DNA of 47,970 nucleotides from JANXYY01 sp035530875 (GCA_035530875.1 DATKUB010000075.1:1-47970), one strand, 5' to 3'; shown: positions 34,646 through 43,138, counted from the stretch's first letter. Numbers and translations are program-made. The notes: a model not told the origin generated them from the letters alone.

Positions 34646-35452
34646 ATGTATCAGCTTCGCCAGGTCCGCATCGAAGTACTGCCCGATGGAGCGGACAAAA
34701 TACGGATCCTCCATATTTCCGATCTACATCTGACTCCGCACAAGAGGCGAGAAATCAATTGGCTGAAGTCGTTAGCCGACGAGAGGCCTGACTTTGTAAT
34801 AAGCACGGGCGATCATTTAGCTCACCCTGATGCGGTCGGCGTAGCCATCGACGCTCTTGCGCCGCTCCTGAAAATTTCTGGCGCCTTCGTCTTCGGATCA
34901 AATGATTATTTCGGTCCTCGCCTCAAGAATCCGCTGCGCTATTTTTTCAAGGAGAGCCAGAAACGAATTCACGGCCCCGAGCTAGCCTCGAACGCACTTG
35001 CCTCAGCGCTTGTAACCCGTGGCTGGTTTGATCTGAATGATTCAAGCGCGGACATCAATCTTGGAGATATCTCAATCGGACTCCGCGGAACCGATGACGC
35101 ACATTTAAATCGCGACCATTACTCGAACATTGCAGGGCCTAAGACGAAAGACCTGTTGATCGGGGTAACGCATGCACCCTATGCGCGAGTCTTAGATGCG
35201 ATGGCCAAAGACGGCGCAGATTTGATTCTTGCCGGGCATACGCATGGCGGTCAGGTGCGTCTGCCTTGGCCGGGCGGCTCTAAAGCTCTAGTCACAAACT
35301 GCGATTTACCAACGTGGCGCGCGCGCGGACTTACCCGCATCGATGATGAACCGTGGCTTCACGTTTCGGCGGGCATGGGAACGAATCCGTTCACGCCGTT
35401 CCGAGTGGCCTGTTCACCAGAGGCTTCGCTCCTCACCCTCGTCTCTCGGTGA
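34646..35452 (+). CDS. Metallophosphoesterase (YkuE-like)
   Basis: The 268-residue protein has the calcineurin-type metal motifs in order: ILHISDLHLTP (residue 21 on), STGDHLAHP, GSNDYFGP, GVTHAPY and LAGHTHGGQVRLP. The usual GN(H/D) reads SND here. Relatives such as YkuE often have an N-terminal export or membrane segment; here the protein starts directly at YQLRQVRIEVLP, so it may be cytosolic. The ATG at 34646 is the first plausible start past the divergent gene. Its TGA stop lies inside the first unit of the 21-bp repeat array. Confidence 0.85.
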   Translation: MYQLRQVRIEVLPDGADKIRILHISDLHLTPHKRREINWLKSLADERPDFVISTGDHLAHPDAVGVAIDALAPLLKISGAFVFGSNDYFGPRLKNPLRYFFKESQKRIHGPELASNALASALVTRGWFDLNDSSADINLGDISIGLRGTDDAHLNRDHYSNIAGPKTKDLLIGVTHAPYARVLDAMAKDGADLILAGHTHGGQVRLPWPGGSKALVTNCDLPTWRARGLTRIDDEPWLHVSAGMGTNPFTPFRVACSPEASLLTLVSR

Positions 35453-35531
35453 GCGGCGGCTTGCCTCCCGTGAGCGGCGGCTTGCCTCCCGTGAGCGGCG
35501 GCTTGCCTCCCGTGAGCGGCGGCTTGCCTCA
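35449..35531. repeat. 21-bp tandem repeat array bridging two convergent stop codons
   Basis: Four 21-bp units begin at 35449, 35470, 35491 and 35512; the last departs from the consensus in its final bases. The core is GAGCGGCGGCTTGCC. The stop of the metallophosphoesterase (TGA, 35450-35452) is in the first unit and that of kbl (35529-35531, minus) is in the last, so the array fills the whole space between the genes. It is the reverse-complement relative of the array at 4772-4886, differing at about three positions. Confidence 0.95.
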
Positions 35532-36716
35532 GCCTTTTGCGGCGATTCTCTCCCGAGCTTGCTTGAATGCCGCGACGCAGTCCGTAATGTCTTTGGCGGT
35601 ATGGGCCGCAGAAATTTGCACCCGGATTCTGGCTTTACCGAGCGGTACCACCGGATATGAGAACGCGACCACGTAAACGCCAAGTTCGAAAAGAATTTCG
35701 GCCATCGCGACAGCCTCATGCTCGTCAGCGAACATGACTGGAATGATCGGGTGCTCGCCTGGGAGCAACGTAAATCCCGCATTGCTCATTTGTTCCCGGA
35801 ACTGCTGTGCATTTCGCTGCAGCATCAATCGACCTTCATCGCTTTCGGCGATAAGTTCGAGCGCGGCAAGCGAGCCGGCAACAACTGATGGGGCAACCGC
35901 GTTCGAGAACAGGTACGGCCGGGCTCGCTGACGGAGCAAGTCGACGATCTCTCTGCGAGCACTGATGTAACCGCCTGATGCACCACCAAGCGCTTTGCCT
36001 AAGGTGCCGGAAACGATGTCCACTTGATCGGTAACGCCAAAGAGTTCCGGGGTACCTGCTCCGGTCGGACCAACAAATCCGACAGCGTGCGAATCATCGA
36101 CCATGACCAGCGCGTCATACGTTTGCGCAAGCGCACAAATTTGATCCAGCGGCGCAAGATAACCATCCATGGAGAACACTCCATCCGTGACGACAAGCCT
36201 TCGTCTCGCACTTGAAGCCGCTTTAAGTTGAGTCTCTAAATCCGTCATATCTCGGTTCTTGTACCGAAACCGCTGTGCCTTCGAGAGCCGAATCCCGTCG
36301 ATGATGGATGCGTGGTTCAACTCATCTGAAATGACCGCATCATCTGCGCCAAGAAGGACCTCGAAGATGCCGCCATTTGCATCGAAGCAGGATGGAAACA
36401 AGATGGTGGCTTCGGTGCCAAGAAAGCCAGATAGCCGGTCTTCCAACTCGACGTGCTGGGTCTGCGTACCGCAAATGAATCGGACACTGGCCATGCCGAA
36501 TCCCCATTGATCGAGGGCGGTTTTGGCAGCTGCGACTAAACGGGGGTGGTTGGCCAGACCGAGATAGTTATTGGCGCAGAAATTCAATACCGGCCGACCA
36601 CTGGATCGCATATGAGCCTGCTGAGCCGATTCGAGCGGACGCTCATTCTTGTAAAGACCCGCTTCCTGAATTTCGGTAAGCGTTGCGGCTAGTTGAGTGC
36701 GGACATTTTCATACAT
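35529..36716 (-). CDS. kbl: Glycine C-acetyltransferase (2-amino-3-ketobutyrate CoA ligase)
   Basis: The 395-residue PLP enzyme has NFCANNYLGLANHP near residue 45, the cofactor region MVDDSHAVGFVGPTGAG, and the PLP lysine in SGTLGKALGGASGG. It cleaves 2-amino-3-ketobutyrate with CoA to glycine and acetyl-CoA. Length and order are like E. coli Kbl (398 residues). It lies 12 bp after tdh, and together they degrade threonine. Its last codons enter the 21-bp repeat array. Confidence 0.94.
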   Translation of the reverse strand: MYENVRTQLAATLTEIQEAGLYKNERPLESAQQAHMRSSGRPVLNFCANNYLGLANHPRLVAAAKTALDQWGFGMASVRFICGTQTQHVELEDRLSGFLGTEATILFPSCFDANGGIFEVLLGADDAVISDELNHASIIDGIRLSKAQRFRYKNRDMTDLETQLKAASSARRRLVVTDGVFSMDGYLAPLDQICALAQTYDALVMVDDSHAVGFVGPTGAGTPELFGVTDQVDIVSGTLGKALGGASGGYISARREIVDLLRQRARPYLFSNAVAPSVVAGSLAALELIAESDEGRLMLQRNAQQFREQMSNAGFTLLPGEHPIIPVMFADEHEAVAMAEILFELGVYVVAFSYPVVPLGKARIRVQISAAHTAKDITDCVAAFKQARERIAAKG

Positions 36717-36728
36717 CGCGATCTCTTT

Positions 36729-37754
36729 TCAGGTCCAGTCGATAATTACTTTGCCGCGTTCTCCGCGCCGGGCAAGTGCAAACGCTTCGTCCCATTGATC
36801 GGCGGCAAAGCGATCGGTTATCACGGCAGATACATCTAAACCGGTCTGCACCATCGCATTCATTGCATACCAAGTTTCAAACATTTCACGTCCGTAAATT
36901 CCTTTGATAGTGATCATGTGGCTGACCACCTTGGCCCAGTCGAGGGCGATCGGAGCACTGGGAAGACCAAGCAGTGCCACCCGGCCGCCATGGCCGAGGT
37001 TGTCTAATACATCTGGCAGCGCCGAGGGGTGGCCGCTCATTTCGAAAGCGACGTCAAATCCTTCCAGCATTCCGAGTTCCTGCTGCGCCTTCGCAACGGT
37101 GCTGTGAGCAACGTTGACGGCAAGATCAACGCCCATCTGTCTGGCTAATTCGAGGCGAGAATCCTTTACGTCCGTAATTACAACAAAGCGCGCGCCCACA
37201 TGCCTTGCAACCTTTGCCGCCATCAATCCGATTGGGCCAGCGCCTGTAATCAGTACGTCTTCGCCGACAAGCGGAAATGACAAGGCTGTATGAACAGCGT
37301 TACCTAACGGATCAAAAATCGCCGCCAAATCTGGATCAATCGATTCAGGGTGTATCCACACGTTGCCTTCTGGAATAACGACATATTCAGCGAAGGCGCC
37401 ATCCCGATTGACGCCGACACTTGATGTGTTCTTGCAAAGATGTCGACGGCCGGCTCGGCAATTCCGGCACAGTCCGCAGACGATATGACCTTCGCCAGAG
37501 ACCAAAGCGCCAAGCGGAACTGTCGTTACATCCTCGCCGACCTCAACGACTCGGCCCGAGAATTCGTGGCCTGGGATCAATGGTGCATTCACCGCGCCCG
37601 CAGCCCAGGCGTCCCATGAATCAATGTGCAGATCTGTTCCGCAAATACCGGTGCGCAATACGCGAATCTTCACCTCACCCGCGGCAGGCGTTGGTTCGGG
37701 TCGTTCAATCAAACTAAGACCTGGGCCGTTAGCGGCCTTATAGAGAGCCTTCAC
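36729..37754 (-). CDS. tdh: L-threonine 3-dehydrogenase
   Basis: The 341-residue zinc-dependent medium-chain dehydrogenase has the catalytic zinc site GICGTDLHIDSWD with GHEFSGRVVEVG, structural-zinc cysteines in CGLCRNCRAGRRHLC and the NAD-binding GAGPIGLMAAKVA. It oxidises threonine to 2-amino-3-ketobutyrate, which Kbl then cleaves. E. coli Tdh is also 341 residues. It is the first gene of the tdh-kbl operon. A perfect palindrome lies 74 bp upstream of its start. Confidence 0.95.
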   Translation of the reverse strand: MKALYKAANGPGLSLIERPEPTPAAGEVKIRVLRTGICGTDLHIDSWDAWAAGAVNAPLIPGHEFSGRVVEVGEDVTTVPLGALVSGEGHIVCGLCRNCRAGRRHLCKNTSSVGVNRDGAFAEYVVIPEGNVWIHPESIDPDLAAIFDPLGNAVHTALSFPLVGEDVLITGAGPIGLMAAKVARHVGARFVVITDVKDSRLELARQMGVDLAVNVAHSTVAKAQQELGMLEGFDVAFEMSGHPSALPDVLDNLGHGGRVALLGLPSAPIALDWAKVVSHMITIKGIYGREMFETWYAMNAMVQTGLDVSAVITDRFAADQWDEAFALARRGERGKVIIDWT

Positions 37755-37827
37755 AGGCGGACATCCTCTCGACGGAACAGATCCATGCTAACCGTAATTT
37801 AGATGTCTGAATCCCTCGCACCGCTCA

Positions 37828-37847
37828 CCCTGGAGTGCACTCCAGGG
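37828..37847. promoter_or_regulatory. Perfect 20-bp palindrome upstream of tdh
   Basis: CCCTGGAGTGCACTCCAGGG is fully self-complementary. It lies 3 bp after the sensor kinase stop and 74 bp before the tdh start, both on the minus strand. It could be an operator for tdh-kbl or a hairpin (8-bp stem, TGCA loop) ending the kinase transcript. No T-run follows on the minus strand, which favours an operator. Confidence 0.5.
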
Positions 37848-37850
37848 AGT

Positions 37851-39359
37851 TTATTCAAGTGATGCCAAAACTTGAGTTGGAGCAGATTTGGTCGTGTCAC
37901 GAGTTGCCCCACACGACTCCTCACTCCCAGCCGAAAGTCCGTACTGCAGCGGAAATGTGGCACGAACGATGGTCCCGCTCGGCCAATTCATGAGCAACTC
38001 AAGCTGGCCACCAGCCATCATCACTCTCTCTCGCATTCCAATCAAGCCCAGCCCAGGAGTGGTCTCCCCAGGCTCTTGGGGAATACCGCACCCATCATCA
38101 GTAACCGTAAGTATGAGAGCTGTGCCGAAATCAAGATGCACCTGTATGGATTTCGGATCAGCATGCTTTACCGCATTTGTTAACGACTCCTGAGCAATGC
38201 GGTAGGTAGCAAGTTCCAGATCTTCAGGCAATCTCGTTTGTGCGCCAGTGACATCCAAGTCAATGTTTAATCCGATCCGCTTGCGAGCACCATCCGTCAG
38301 TTGACGTAATGCCGAGACCAAACCCAAATCGTCAAGCACAGGAGGACGTAGCCCGTGAATCAACTTGCTGAGCGCCGTGGCGGCGTCATTGGCAACACCG
38401 ATGTTTTGCTCGAGTCGAAGCGCTAAGGCTTCCGGCGTATCCTTGTCATTGGCCAGATCGTCGAGTACGCGGGTCAAATAAGTAAGGTGCTGAAGCGGCT
38501 CATCGTGCAGTTCCCTCGCTAACCGCCGCCGTTCCTCTTCTTGCACACTCACTAGTTGATCGGCAAACGACCGCTGTTCCTCCTGACGTCGGCGCTGTTC
38601 GGTAATATCTGTAAGTACTACCTGCACCAAGACAGACCCTTGTTCCGACGCGAGAATTTGTGCCGATGGAGTGAAGAAACGAGTCTCTCCTTCAGCATTC
38701 CCTAAAGTCAGACAAGAAATTTCGCGTGATAGCAATTGCTCAATGTTTACGCTGATGACATCATCGAGCGGACGTCCAGAGACCGGACCACCTGCGAGTC
38801 GATTCGCGGCACCGTTAGCTTCATTCACAACTCCATCAAGATCCGTTATCAGGATCGGCGAAAACTGATCCTCAAACAAACTGTAGTACCTTGATTTGGC
38901 AAGATTTGCTGCCAAAAGTGCCTCTTCGGCGCGAGCCCGAGCCTTTTGCTCCCGCTCAACCCGTTGCCCGACTACGAACGCCACCGAATTGAGGATTATC
39001 AAGAATGTGAATTCAATCCAAACATGAGCTGCACTTACGTGATCGATCAACAACCAGTGCGGTGGCAACAAGGCGGTGGCCCAGAGCGACGTACTCACAG
39101 CACCACGCATGCCAAAGTTAAAAGCTGCGTATAAAACCGGAATGAGCAAGAGCTTTGAGGTCAAGGGCGACGGCACGCCAGCCAAACTTTCTAAATGCAA
39201 TTTGACGAGAACCACATCATGAAGGGCAATCAGGGTGAGTACGCCTGCTTGCACAATCCAGAATCTAGGCTCGTGCCAAGGCGGCCACCTCTGATCCGAC
39301 CACCTATGTACCCTGGGTTTTGATTGGATTGCGTTATCTGTCAAATTAGAGTCTGTCAT
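37851..39359 (-). CDS. NarL-type sensor histidine kinase with PAS domain
   Basis: The 502-residue protein has an N-terminal membrane region with about four helices (residues 30-125), a PAS domain (YYSLFEDQFSPILITDLDG, near 158) and a HisKA_3 domain with RRLARELHDEPLQHLTYL. Its HATPase region has HGLRPPVLDDLGLVSAL, ESLTNAVKHA and DDGCGIP. The N-terminal helices resemble DUF4118/MASE-type modules with very short loops, so it likely senses a membrane or redox state. It overlaps its response regulator by 14 bp. Confidence 0.9.
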   Translation of the reverse strand: MTDSNLTDNAIQSKPRVHRWSDQRWPPWHEPRFWIVQAGVLTLIALHDVVLVKLHLESLAGVPSPLTSKLLLIPVLYAAFNFGMRGAVSTSLWATALLPPHWLLIDHVSAAHVWIEFTFLIILNSVAFVVGQRVEREQKARARAEEALLAANLAKSRYYSLFEDQFSPILITDLDGVVNEANGAANRLAGGPVSGRPLDDVISVNIEQLLSREISCLTLGNAEGETRFFTPSAQILASEQGSVLVQVVLTDITEQRRRQEEQRSFADQLVSVQEEERRRLARELHDEPLQHLTYLTRVLDDLANDKDTPEALALRLEQNIGVANDAATALSKLIHGLRPPVLDDLGLVSALRQLTDGARKRIGLNIDLDVTGAQTRLPEDLELATYRIAQESLTNAVKHADPKSIQVHLDFGTALILTVTDDGCGIPQEPGETTPGLGLIGMRERVMMAGGQLELLMNWPSGTIVRATFPLQYGLSAGSEESCGATRDTTKSAPTQVLASLE

Positions 39360-40017
39360 TTGGAACCCTCACCAACTTCAATGAGATCCCCTTAACAACC
39401 GCTTCGGTCCGTGAACCGACGCCAAGTTTCGAATAGATATGGTCACAGTGCCGTTCAACAGTTCGCACGCTAATTTCCAACTCCATGGCAACTTGCTTAT
39501 TCAGTGCCCCATCGGCAATCAACTGAAGTACCGCTATTTCCCGTTCAGTAAGCCGAGCCGGATCGTTGGTTCGGGACGCTAAGAGCGGCGCCAGCAGTGC
39601 CGGCTGAAGAACAGTGTCGCCGGCTGCCACAGCACGCACCGCCTCCACGAGTTTCCGCCCCGGAACGCCTTTGCTCAAATACCCGACCGCCCCGGCTTCC
39701 AAGGCGCCCCGCACGTACTCATCATCCTCATAGGCCGTCACAACTAGCACCGCAACACCAGAGTGATGTTCGCGAATTCGCCTCGTGGTTTCGATTCCGT
39801 TAAGTCCAGGCAGACGGATATCCATAAGCACGACGGCGGGTTGAAGTTGGTTGACTAGGGCAATTGCAATCTCACCCGATTCGGCCTCACCAACAACCTC
39901 TATGTCATCATGCTTTTCCAGAATCTGACGGGTTCCGTCACGGTGGAGCGCATGGTCGTCAACTACTAGGACACGGATTCGGTCCGAACCCACTTGTCGA
40001 AGATCTCCAGGCTCCAC
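39346..40017 (-). CDS. NarL/FixJ-type response regulator
   Basis: The receiver domain has RVLVVDDHALHRDG, the phospho-acceptor Asp in VVLMDIRLPG and the lysine in YLSKGVPG. The LuxR-type HTH LTEREIAVLQLIADGALNKQ follows. The product has about 223 residues with GTG 40017 as start. An ATG at 40068 and a GTG at 39993 are alternatives; the first lies inside the inverted repeat and the last has GGAG at 11-bp spacing. It pairs with the kinase downstream and is divergent from the cytochrome b operon, a likely target. Confidence 0.88.
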   Translation of the reverse strand: MEPGDLRQVGSDRIRVLVVDDHALHRDGTRQILEKHDDIEVVGEAESGEIAIALVNQLQPAVVLMDIRLPGLNGIETTRRIREHHSGVAVLVVTAYEDDEYVRGALEAGAVGYLSKGVPGRKLVEAVRAVAAGDTVLQPALLAPLLASRTNDPARLTEREIAVLQLIADGALNKQVAMELEISVRTVERHCDHIYSKLGVGSRTEAVVKGISLKLVRVPNDRL

Positions 40018-40047
40018 GCTGTTTACATTACGCCATAGCACAACGCC

Positions 40048-40071
40048 GGTATGGGGGAATTTACCCATACC
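40048..40071. promoter_or_regulatory. Inverted repeat between the NarL-type regulator and the cytochrome b operon
   Basis: GGTATGGG and CCCATACC are perfect 8-bp arms around an 8-bp AT-rich centre. A second, tighter palindrome, TGGGATTCCCCA, follows at about 40078-40089. Both share TGGG..CCCA half-sites like those bound by NarL/LiaR-type dimers. They lie in the 186-bp divergent region and could control both directions. A likely -10 TATAAC for the cytochrome operon is near 40162. Confidence 0.5.
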
Positions 40072-40203
40072 AACCGGTGGGATTCCCCATGTGAGATGGC
40101 GGTTTATTCATTTTATCTGAGCCGGTCTGAAGGCATTCTTAAAGCGAAAGCGCGTCGGGTTTATAACTCTGACGCCCTCTAGCCCTCCAGGGAGGCCGTT
40201 CAG

Positions 40204-40734
40204 ATGAAGACACGAGGCAAGACTTATAAGCGACTGGCTACCGTACTTGTAACCGGCTGGCTAGCGTTGATGCCCGCAATTCCGGCCTTCGCTCACGGTG
40301 GAGGAGACAGCAACCAGTCGCGCATTCTCGTCTTGGATGCCCTGGCCTATCTTGCAAATAAGCCTGCGGATTATATGGATCTTGTTACCGACAAGGTTAA
40401 CGACGCTATCGAAGCCGAGGATCCGTCGGGGGTCACCATTGAGCAAGTTGTTGCAGCGCAGCAAGCTCTTGAGGCTGGGGATATGACTCAAGTGCGCACG
40501 CTCTTGCAAAGTTCCCTGCAGCCCTTGACCGAACCTGTAGTAGGCGAAGACGTTGGCACCACAACCATGCTTGATCCACTCGGTTTCACAACCAAATGGA
40601 CCGGCTCGACCGGCTCCTTCGGACTCATCTCACTTCTCGCCTTGATTAGCGGCACTTTATTTGCGATCCGATGGCGACCAAAGGTCACGATCAAAGAACT
40701 GCTCTCACACCTAATGGAACAGGAAAAGTCATGA
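40204..40734 (+). CDS. Exported membrane-anchored protein of unknown function linked to cytochrome b
   Basis: The 176-residue protein has a signal peptide (basic start, LATVLVTGWLALMPAIPAFA) with a likely cleavage before HGGGDSNQ. It ends with a C-terminal helix (GLISLLALISGTLFAI, about 138-155) and a basic cytosolic tail. The exported part is helical and acidic, with repeated ALEAGD-like segments. No CxxCH haem motif or FeS motif is present. If cleavage is as predicted, the mature protein begins with His, a feature that can bind copper. GGGAGG lies 8 bp before the ATG. It overlaps the cytochrome b gene by 4 bp (ATGA). I do not recognise a named family. Confidence 0.75.
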   Translation: MKTRGKTYKRLATVLVTGWLALMPAIPAFAHGGGDSNQSRILVLDALAYLANKPADYMDLVTDKVNDAIEAEDPSGVTIEQVVAAQQALEAGDMTQVRTLLQSSLQPLTEPVVGEDVGTTTMLDPLGFTTKWTGSTGSFGLISLLALISGTLFAIRWRPKVTIKELLSHLMEQEKS

Positions 40735-41855
40735 CTACGACTCAAGAGTCCGCCAGCGCATTAAAGAACGAACCCACTACCTCCCAACATAAGAACCATT
40801 CGATCTTCCGCCGCACCTTAGACGTGATTGACGAACGCATGGGGCTTGGCTCTCTTCGCTATCCGGTTCCGGAGCACGCGAACTCGCTCTCATGGAGTCT
40901 CGGGGGGCTCACCGCAGTCAGTCTTGGCTTGGTGATCGTGACCGGAATAATCCTGGTGCAGTTCTATATCCCAAGCCCAGTCAGAGCCAACCAATCAGTG
41001 CGCGATATTGCTACAACTATTACCGGCGGAGAATTTGTCCGCGGTCTCCATTACTGGTCGGCCCAAGCCATGTACGTACTAGCCGGACTCCATGTGATTC
41101 GAGTCTTTGTCACGGCGTCATACAAGAAGCCGCGCGAAGGCAATTGGCTCATTGGTGTGACCATGTTTGCGCTTACGTTCCTGGCTATCTTTACCGGCAC
41201 CGTTCTTAAATGGGATCAGGAAGGCTTCGAGGCTCTGGCCCATAACGTTGAAGCCGGTAAGTTGATGGGCGGAGCAGGCTCATTCTTCTCGCCAGCCTTT
41301 GCCGCCAACACTCCTCTCATCGATCGACTCTATGCCGCGCATGTTGTAATGATTCCAGCCCTGATTCTCATAGCCCTCTTCGTACACGTGCTCCTGATCA
41401 AGCGCCATAAGATCTCACCCCACCCACTGTTGCCAGACACGGGCACCGGCATTGCCCCGGCCGAAGAACCTCACGAATCATTCACGAAACATCTTCGACG
41501 TGTGTCTGCCTTCGGCCTGGTCTTAACTGGCGGTCTGGGAATACTGAGCCTCCTGCGCCCACCTGGCATCGGCTCACCGCCGGTCCCAGGAATCGAAATT
41601 ACCCGGCCAATGTGGCCATTCTGGCCAATGTTCACCTTAGAAAATTGGATTGGTCTTTCCGGAATCATCTGGGGCGGCGCCGCACTCTTTGGAACGCTAG
41701 CGCTCGTTCCATTCATTGATCGCAATCCGGCAAGACACCCTTCGCGCAGAAAACTTGCTCTAGCACTCGGCGTGTTGTTCCTCATCACCTATCTGGTTCT
41801 CACCGTTCTAATGCTCGTACTCAAAGCAAAGTCGCACCTAGGAATGGGGATGTGA
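40731..41855 (+). CDS. Cytochrome b (bc-type complex), stand-alone
   Basis: The 374-residue integral membrane protein has about eight helices. Haem ligands are seen as H-x13-H in RGLHYWSAQAMYVLAGLHVI and H-x14-H in the helix AAHVVMIPALILIALFVHVL, the second spacing being of b6f type. SYKKPREGNWLIG and WDQEGFEAL are further family features, and PPVPGIEITRPMWPFWP leads into the subunit IV-like part. It would pass electrons between quinol and an acceptor. No Rieske or cytochrome c gene adjoins it, unlike the usual qcrCAB operon, so this is probably a second, specialised cytochrome b. It is coupled to the gene upstream by a 4-bp overlap. Confidence 0.9.
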   Translation: MTTTQESASALKNEPTTSQHKNHSIFRRTLDVIDERMGLGSLRYPVPEHANSLSWSLGGLTAVSLGLVIVTGIILVQFYIPSPVRANQSVRDIATTITGGEFVRGLHYWSAQAMYVLAGLHVIRVFVTASYKKPREGNWLIGVTMFALTFLAIFTGTVLKWDQEGFEALAHNVEAGKLMGGAGSFFSPAFAANTPLIDRLYAAHVVMIPALILIALFVHVLLIKRHKISPHPLLPDTGTGIAPAEEPHESFTKHLRRVSAFGLVLTGGLGILSLLRPPGIGSPPVPGIEITRPMWPFWPMFTLENWIGLSGIIWGGAALFGTLALVPFIDRNPARHPSRRKLALALGVLFLITYLVLTVLMLVLKAKSHLGMGM

Positions 41856-41856
41856 C

Positions 41857-42093
41857 GTGAACTCTGCTGACCCAACGCAAAGAGCGAACCGATCGCTGTG
41901 GATTCTGACTGCGATAGCGGTCTGGTTGGTCGGCGGACTCTCCCGCGAACTAACGTCCCCCTCAAGTCATTTGCTTGGAATTTCGGTGGCTGTGACTGGA
42001 ACGGTCTTGGCGCTAGTTCTCACTCAACTTGGCCGACTGATGCTGGCCCTCGAGCGGCGGACGCCCGCAAAACGTCAGGTTGTCGCTGATTGA
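41857..42093 (+). CDS. Small two-helix membrane protein
   Basis: The 78-residue product has two hydrophobic helices (about residues 14-30 and 40-62) joined by a short loop, with a basic C terminus. The GTG start is one base after the cytochrome b stop, so it is likely translated from the same mRNA and may be an accessory subunit. No family recognised. Confidence 0.65.
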   Translation: MNSADPTQRANRSLWILTAIAVWLVGGLSRELTSPSSHLLGISVAVTGTVLALVLTQLGRLMLALERRTPAKRQVVAD

Positions 42094-42100
42094 ATTAATC

Positions 42101-42117
42101 CTTCATCAAATCTTCAT
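42101..42117 (+). promoter_or_regulatory. OmpR-type direct repeat upstream of the first SHOCT gene
   Basis: CTTCATC-AAAT-CTTCAT is a direct repeat with 11-bp period, as bound by OmpR/PhoB-type regulators. It lies 69 bp before the start at 42186 and is followed by an AT-rich stretch that could hold the -10. An almost identical sequence occurs upstream of the SHOCT-cupredoxin gene (46273-46289). Confidence 0.6.
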
Positions 42118-42185
42118 GGATCGCCTAAAAAATCGATATGCGCCGCTGCAACGCTGAGAGCAATCGAAAGAAAGGCGGCTCGACC

Positions 42186-42458
42186 ATGATGGGTTGGGGC
42201 TATGCGAATGAAGGTGGAACCAATTGGTTCTGGATGGGCAGCATGATGGTTTTTTGGATTGCCGTGATTGGAATTGGCATCTGGTTAGTGCTGCGCCTCA
42301 CCGAACGATCTAGCAACCATCTGCAACCTACCCAGTCACCGAGATTCGAATTGGATCGTCGATTCGCTAGCGGTGAGGTCAGTGTGAAGGACTATGTCGA
42401 AGGCCGGCACTTACTTGAATCAGGTTCTTCGTCTAGTGATTCAAAGAGCGCAACGTGA
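42186..42458 (+). CDS. SHOCT-domain membrane protein, copy 1
   Basis: The 90-residue protein has a Trp/Gly-rich N terminus (MMGWGYANEGGTNWFWMG), one membrane helix (about residues 20-40) and a C-terminal SHOCT domain (LDRRFASGEVSVKDYVEGRHLLE). SHOCT domains are short oligomerisation modules. I chose the ATG at 42186 since the GWGW-type start is shared with the paralogue at 43211. It overlaps the DUF3105 gene by 4 bp. The Met/Trp-rich outer segment could bind metal, but that is speculation. Confidence 0.8.
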   Translation: MMGWGYANEGGTNWFWMGSMMVFWIAVIGIGIWLVLRLTERSSNHLQPTQSPRFELDRRFASGEVSVKDYVEGRHLLESGSSSSDSKSAT

Positions 42459-43138
42459 GCCAGCATATGCGGGAAGATCAGGCTAGAGAGACCAATGCCA
42501 AGCCGACCATCAAACAACGGCGGGAAATCAAAAGAGCAAACCAGCGAGAACTGGAAAAAAGCCATCAGGCGAGCGTTAAGCGGCGAAATTTGATCACTGC
42601 CATTGTCGCGGGTGTCACGGTGATTGCTCTAGTCGCTCTGGTCAGTATCGCCAGTATCAGCGCCAAGGGACACAGCGCCTCGACTCTTGCTCCCATTGAA
42701 GGAGTCCAACTATTTAGCGGGCTCGAGGCCAATCACGTACCAGGCAAAGTGGCTTATAACCCAATGCCGCCGGTGGGTGGCAATCATGCGGCAGCCGTAT
42801 TGAACTGCGGCATCTACAGCGAACCGGTTCCCAATGAGGAAGCGGTGCATTCGCTAGAGCATTCCGCGGTTTGGGTCACCTACGATCCCAAAATCATTTC
42901 CGGGACGTCGTTAAAATCCTTGCAGAAGGCCATGCCGACCACTTATGTGATTCTCTCCCCATTCATTGGACTGCCTTCACCGATTGTTGCCTCCGCGTGG
43001 GGCGCCCAACTTAAAGTAAGCCAGGTTGGTGACCCTCGAATCGAGCAGTTCCTGGCCAAGTACCGGGAATCGAAGTCAGCACCAGAGCCGAGTGCGCCCT
43101 GCACTGGGGGCATTAATGGCTCCGGCAAGATTGCATGA
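42455..43138 (+). CDS. DUF3105 membrane-anchored protein
   Basis: The 227-residue protein has a long charged cytosolic N terminus rich in Lys, Arg and Glu, a single helix (about residues 47-69), and an exported DUF3105 domain with MPPVGGNHAAAVLNCGIYSE and VHSLEHSAVWVTYDP. The conserved His and Glu (GGNH, HSLEH) suggest a metal site, but no activity is established. It overlaps the SHOCT gene before it by 4 bp. It may be part of the same envelope module. Confidence 0.85.
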   Translation: MSQHMREDQARETNAKPTIKQRREIKRANQRELEKSHQASVKRRNLITAIVAGVTVIALVALVSIASISAKGHSASTLAPIEGVQLFSGLEANHVPGKVAYNPMPPVGGNHAAAVLNCGIYSEPVPNEEAVHSLEHSAVWVTYDPKIISGTSLKSLQKAMPTTYVILSPFIGLPSPIVASAWGAQLKVSQVGDPRIEQFLAKYRESKSAPEPSAPCTGGINGSGKIA

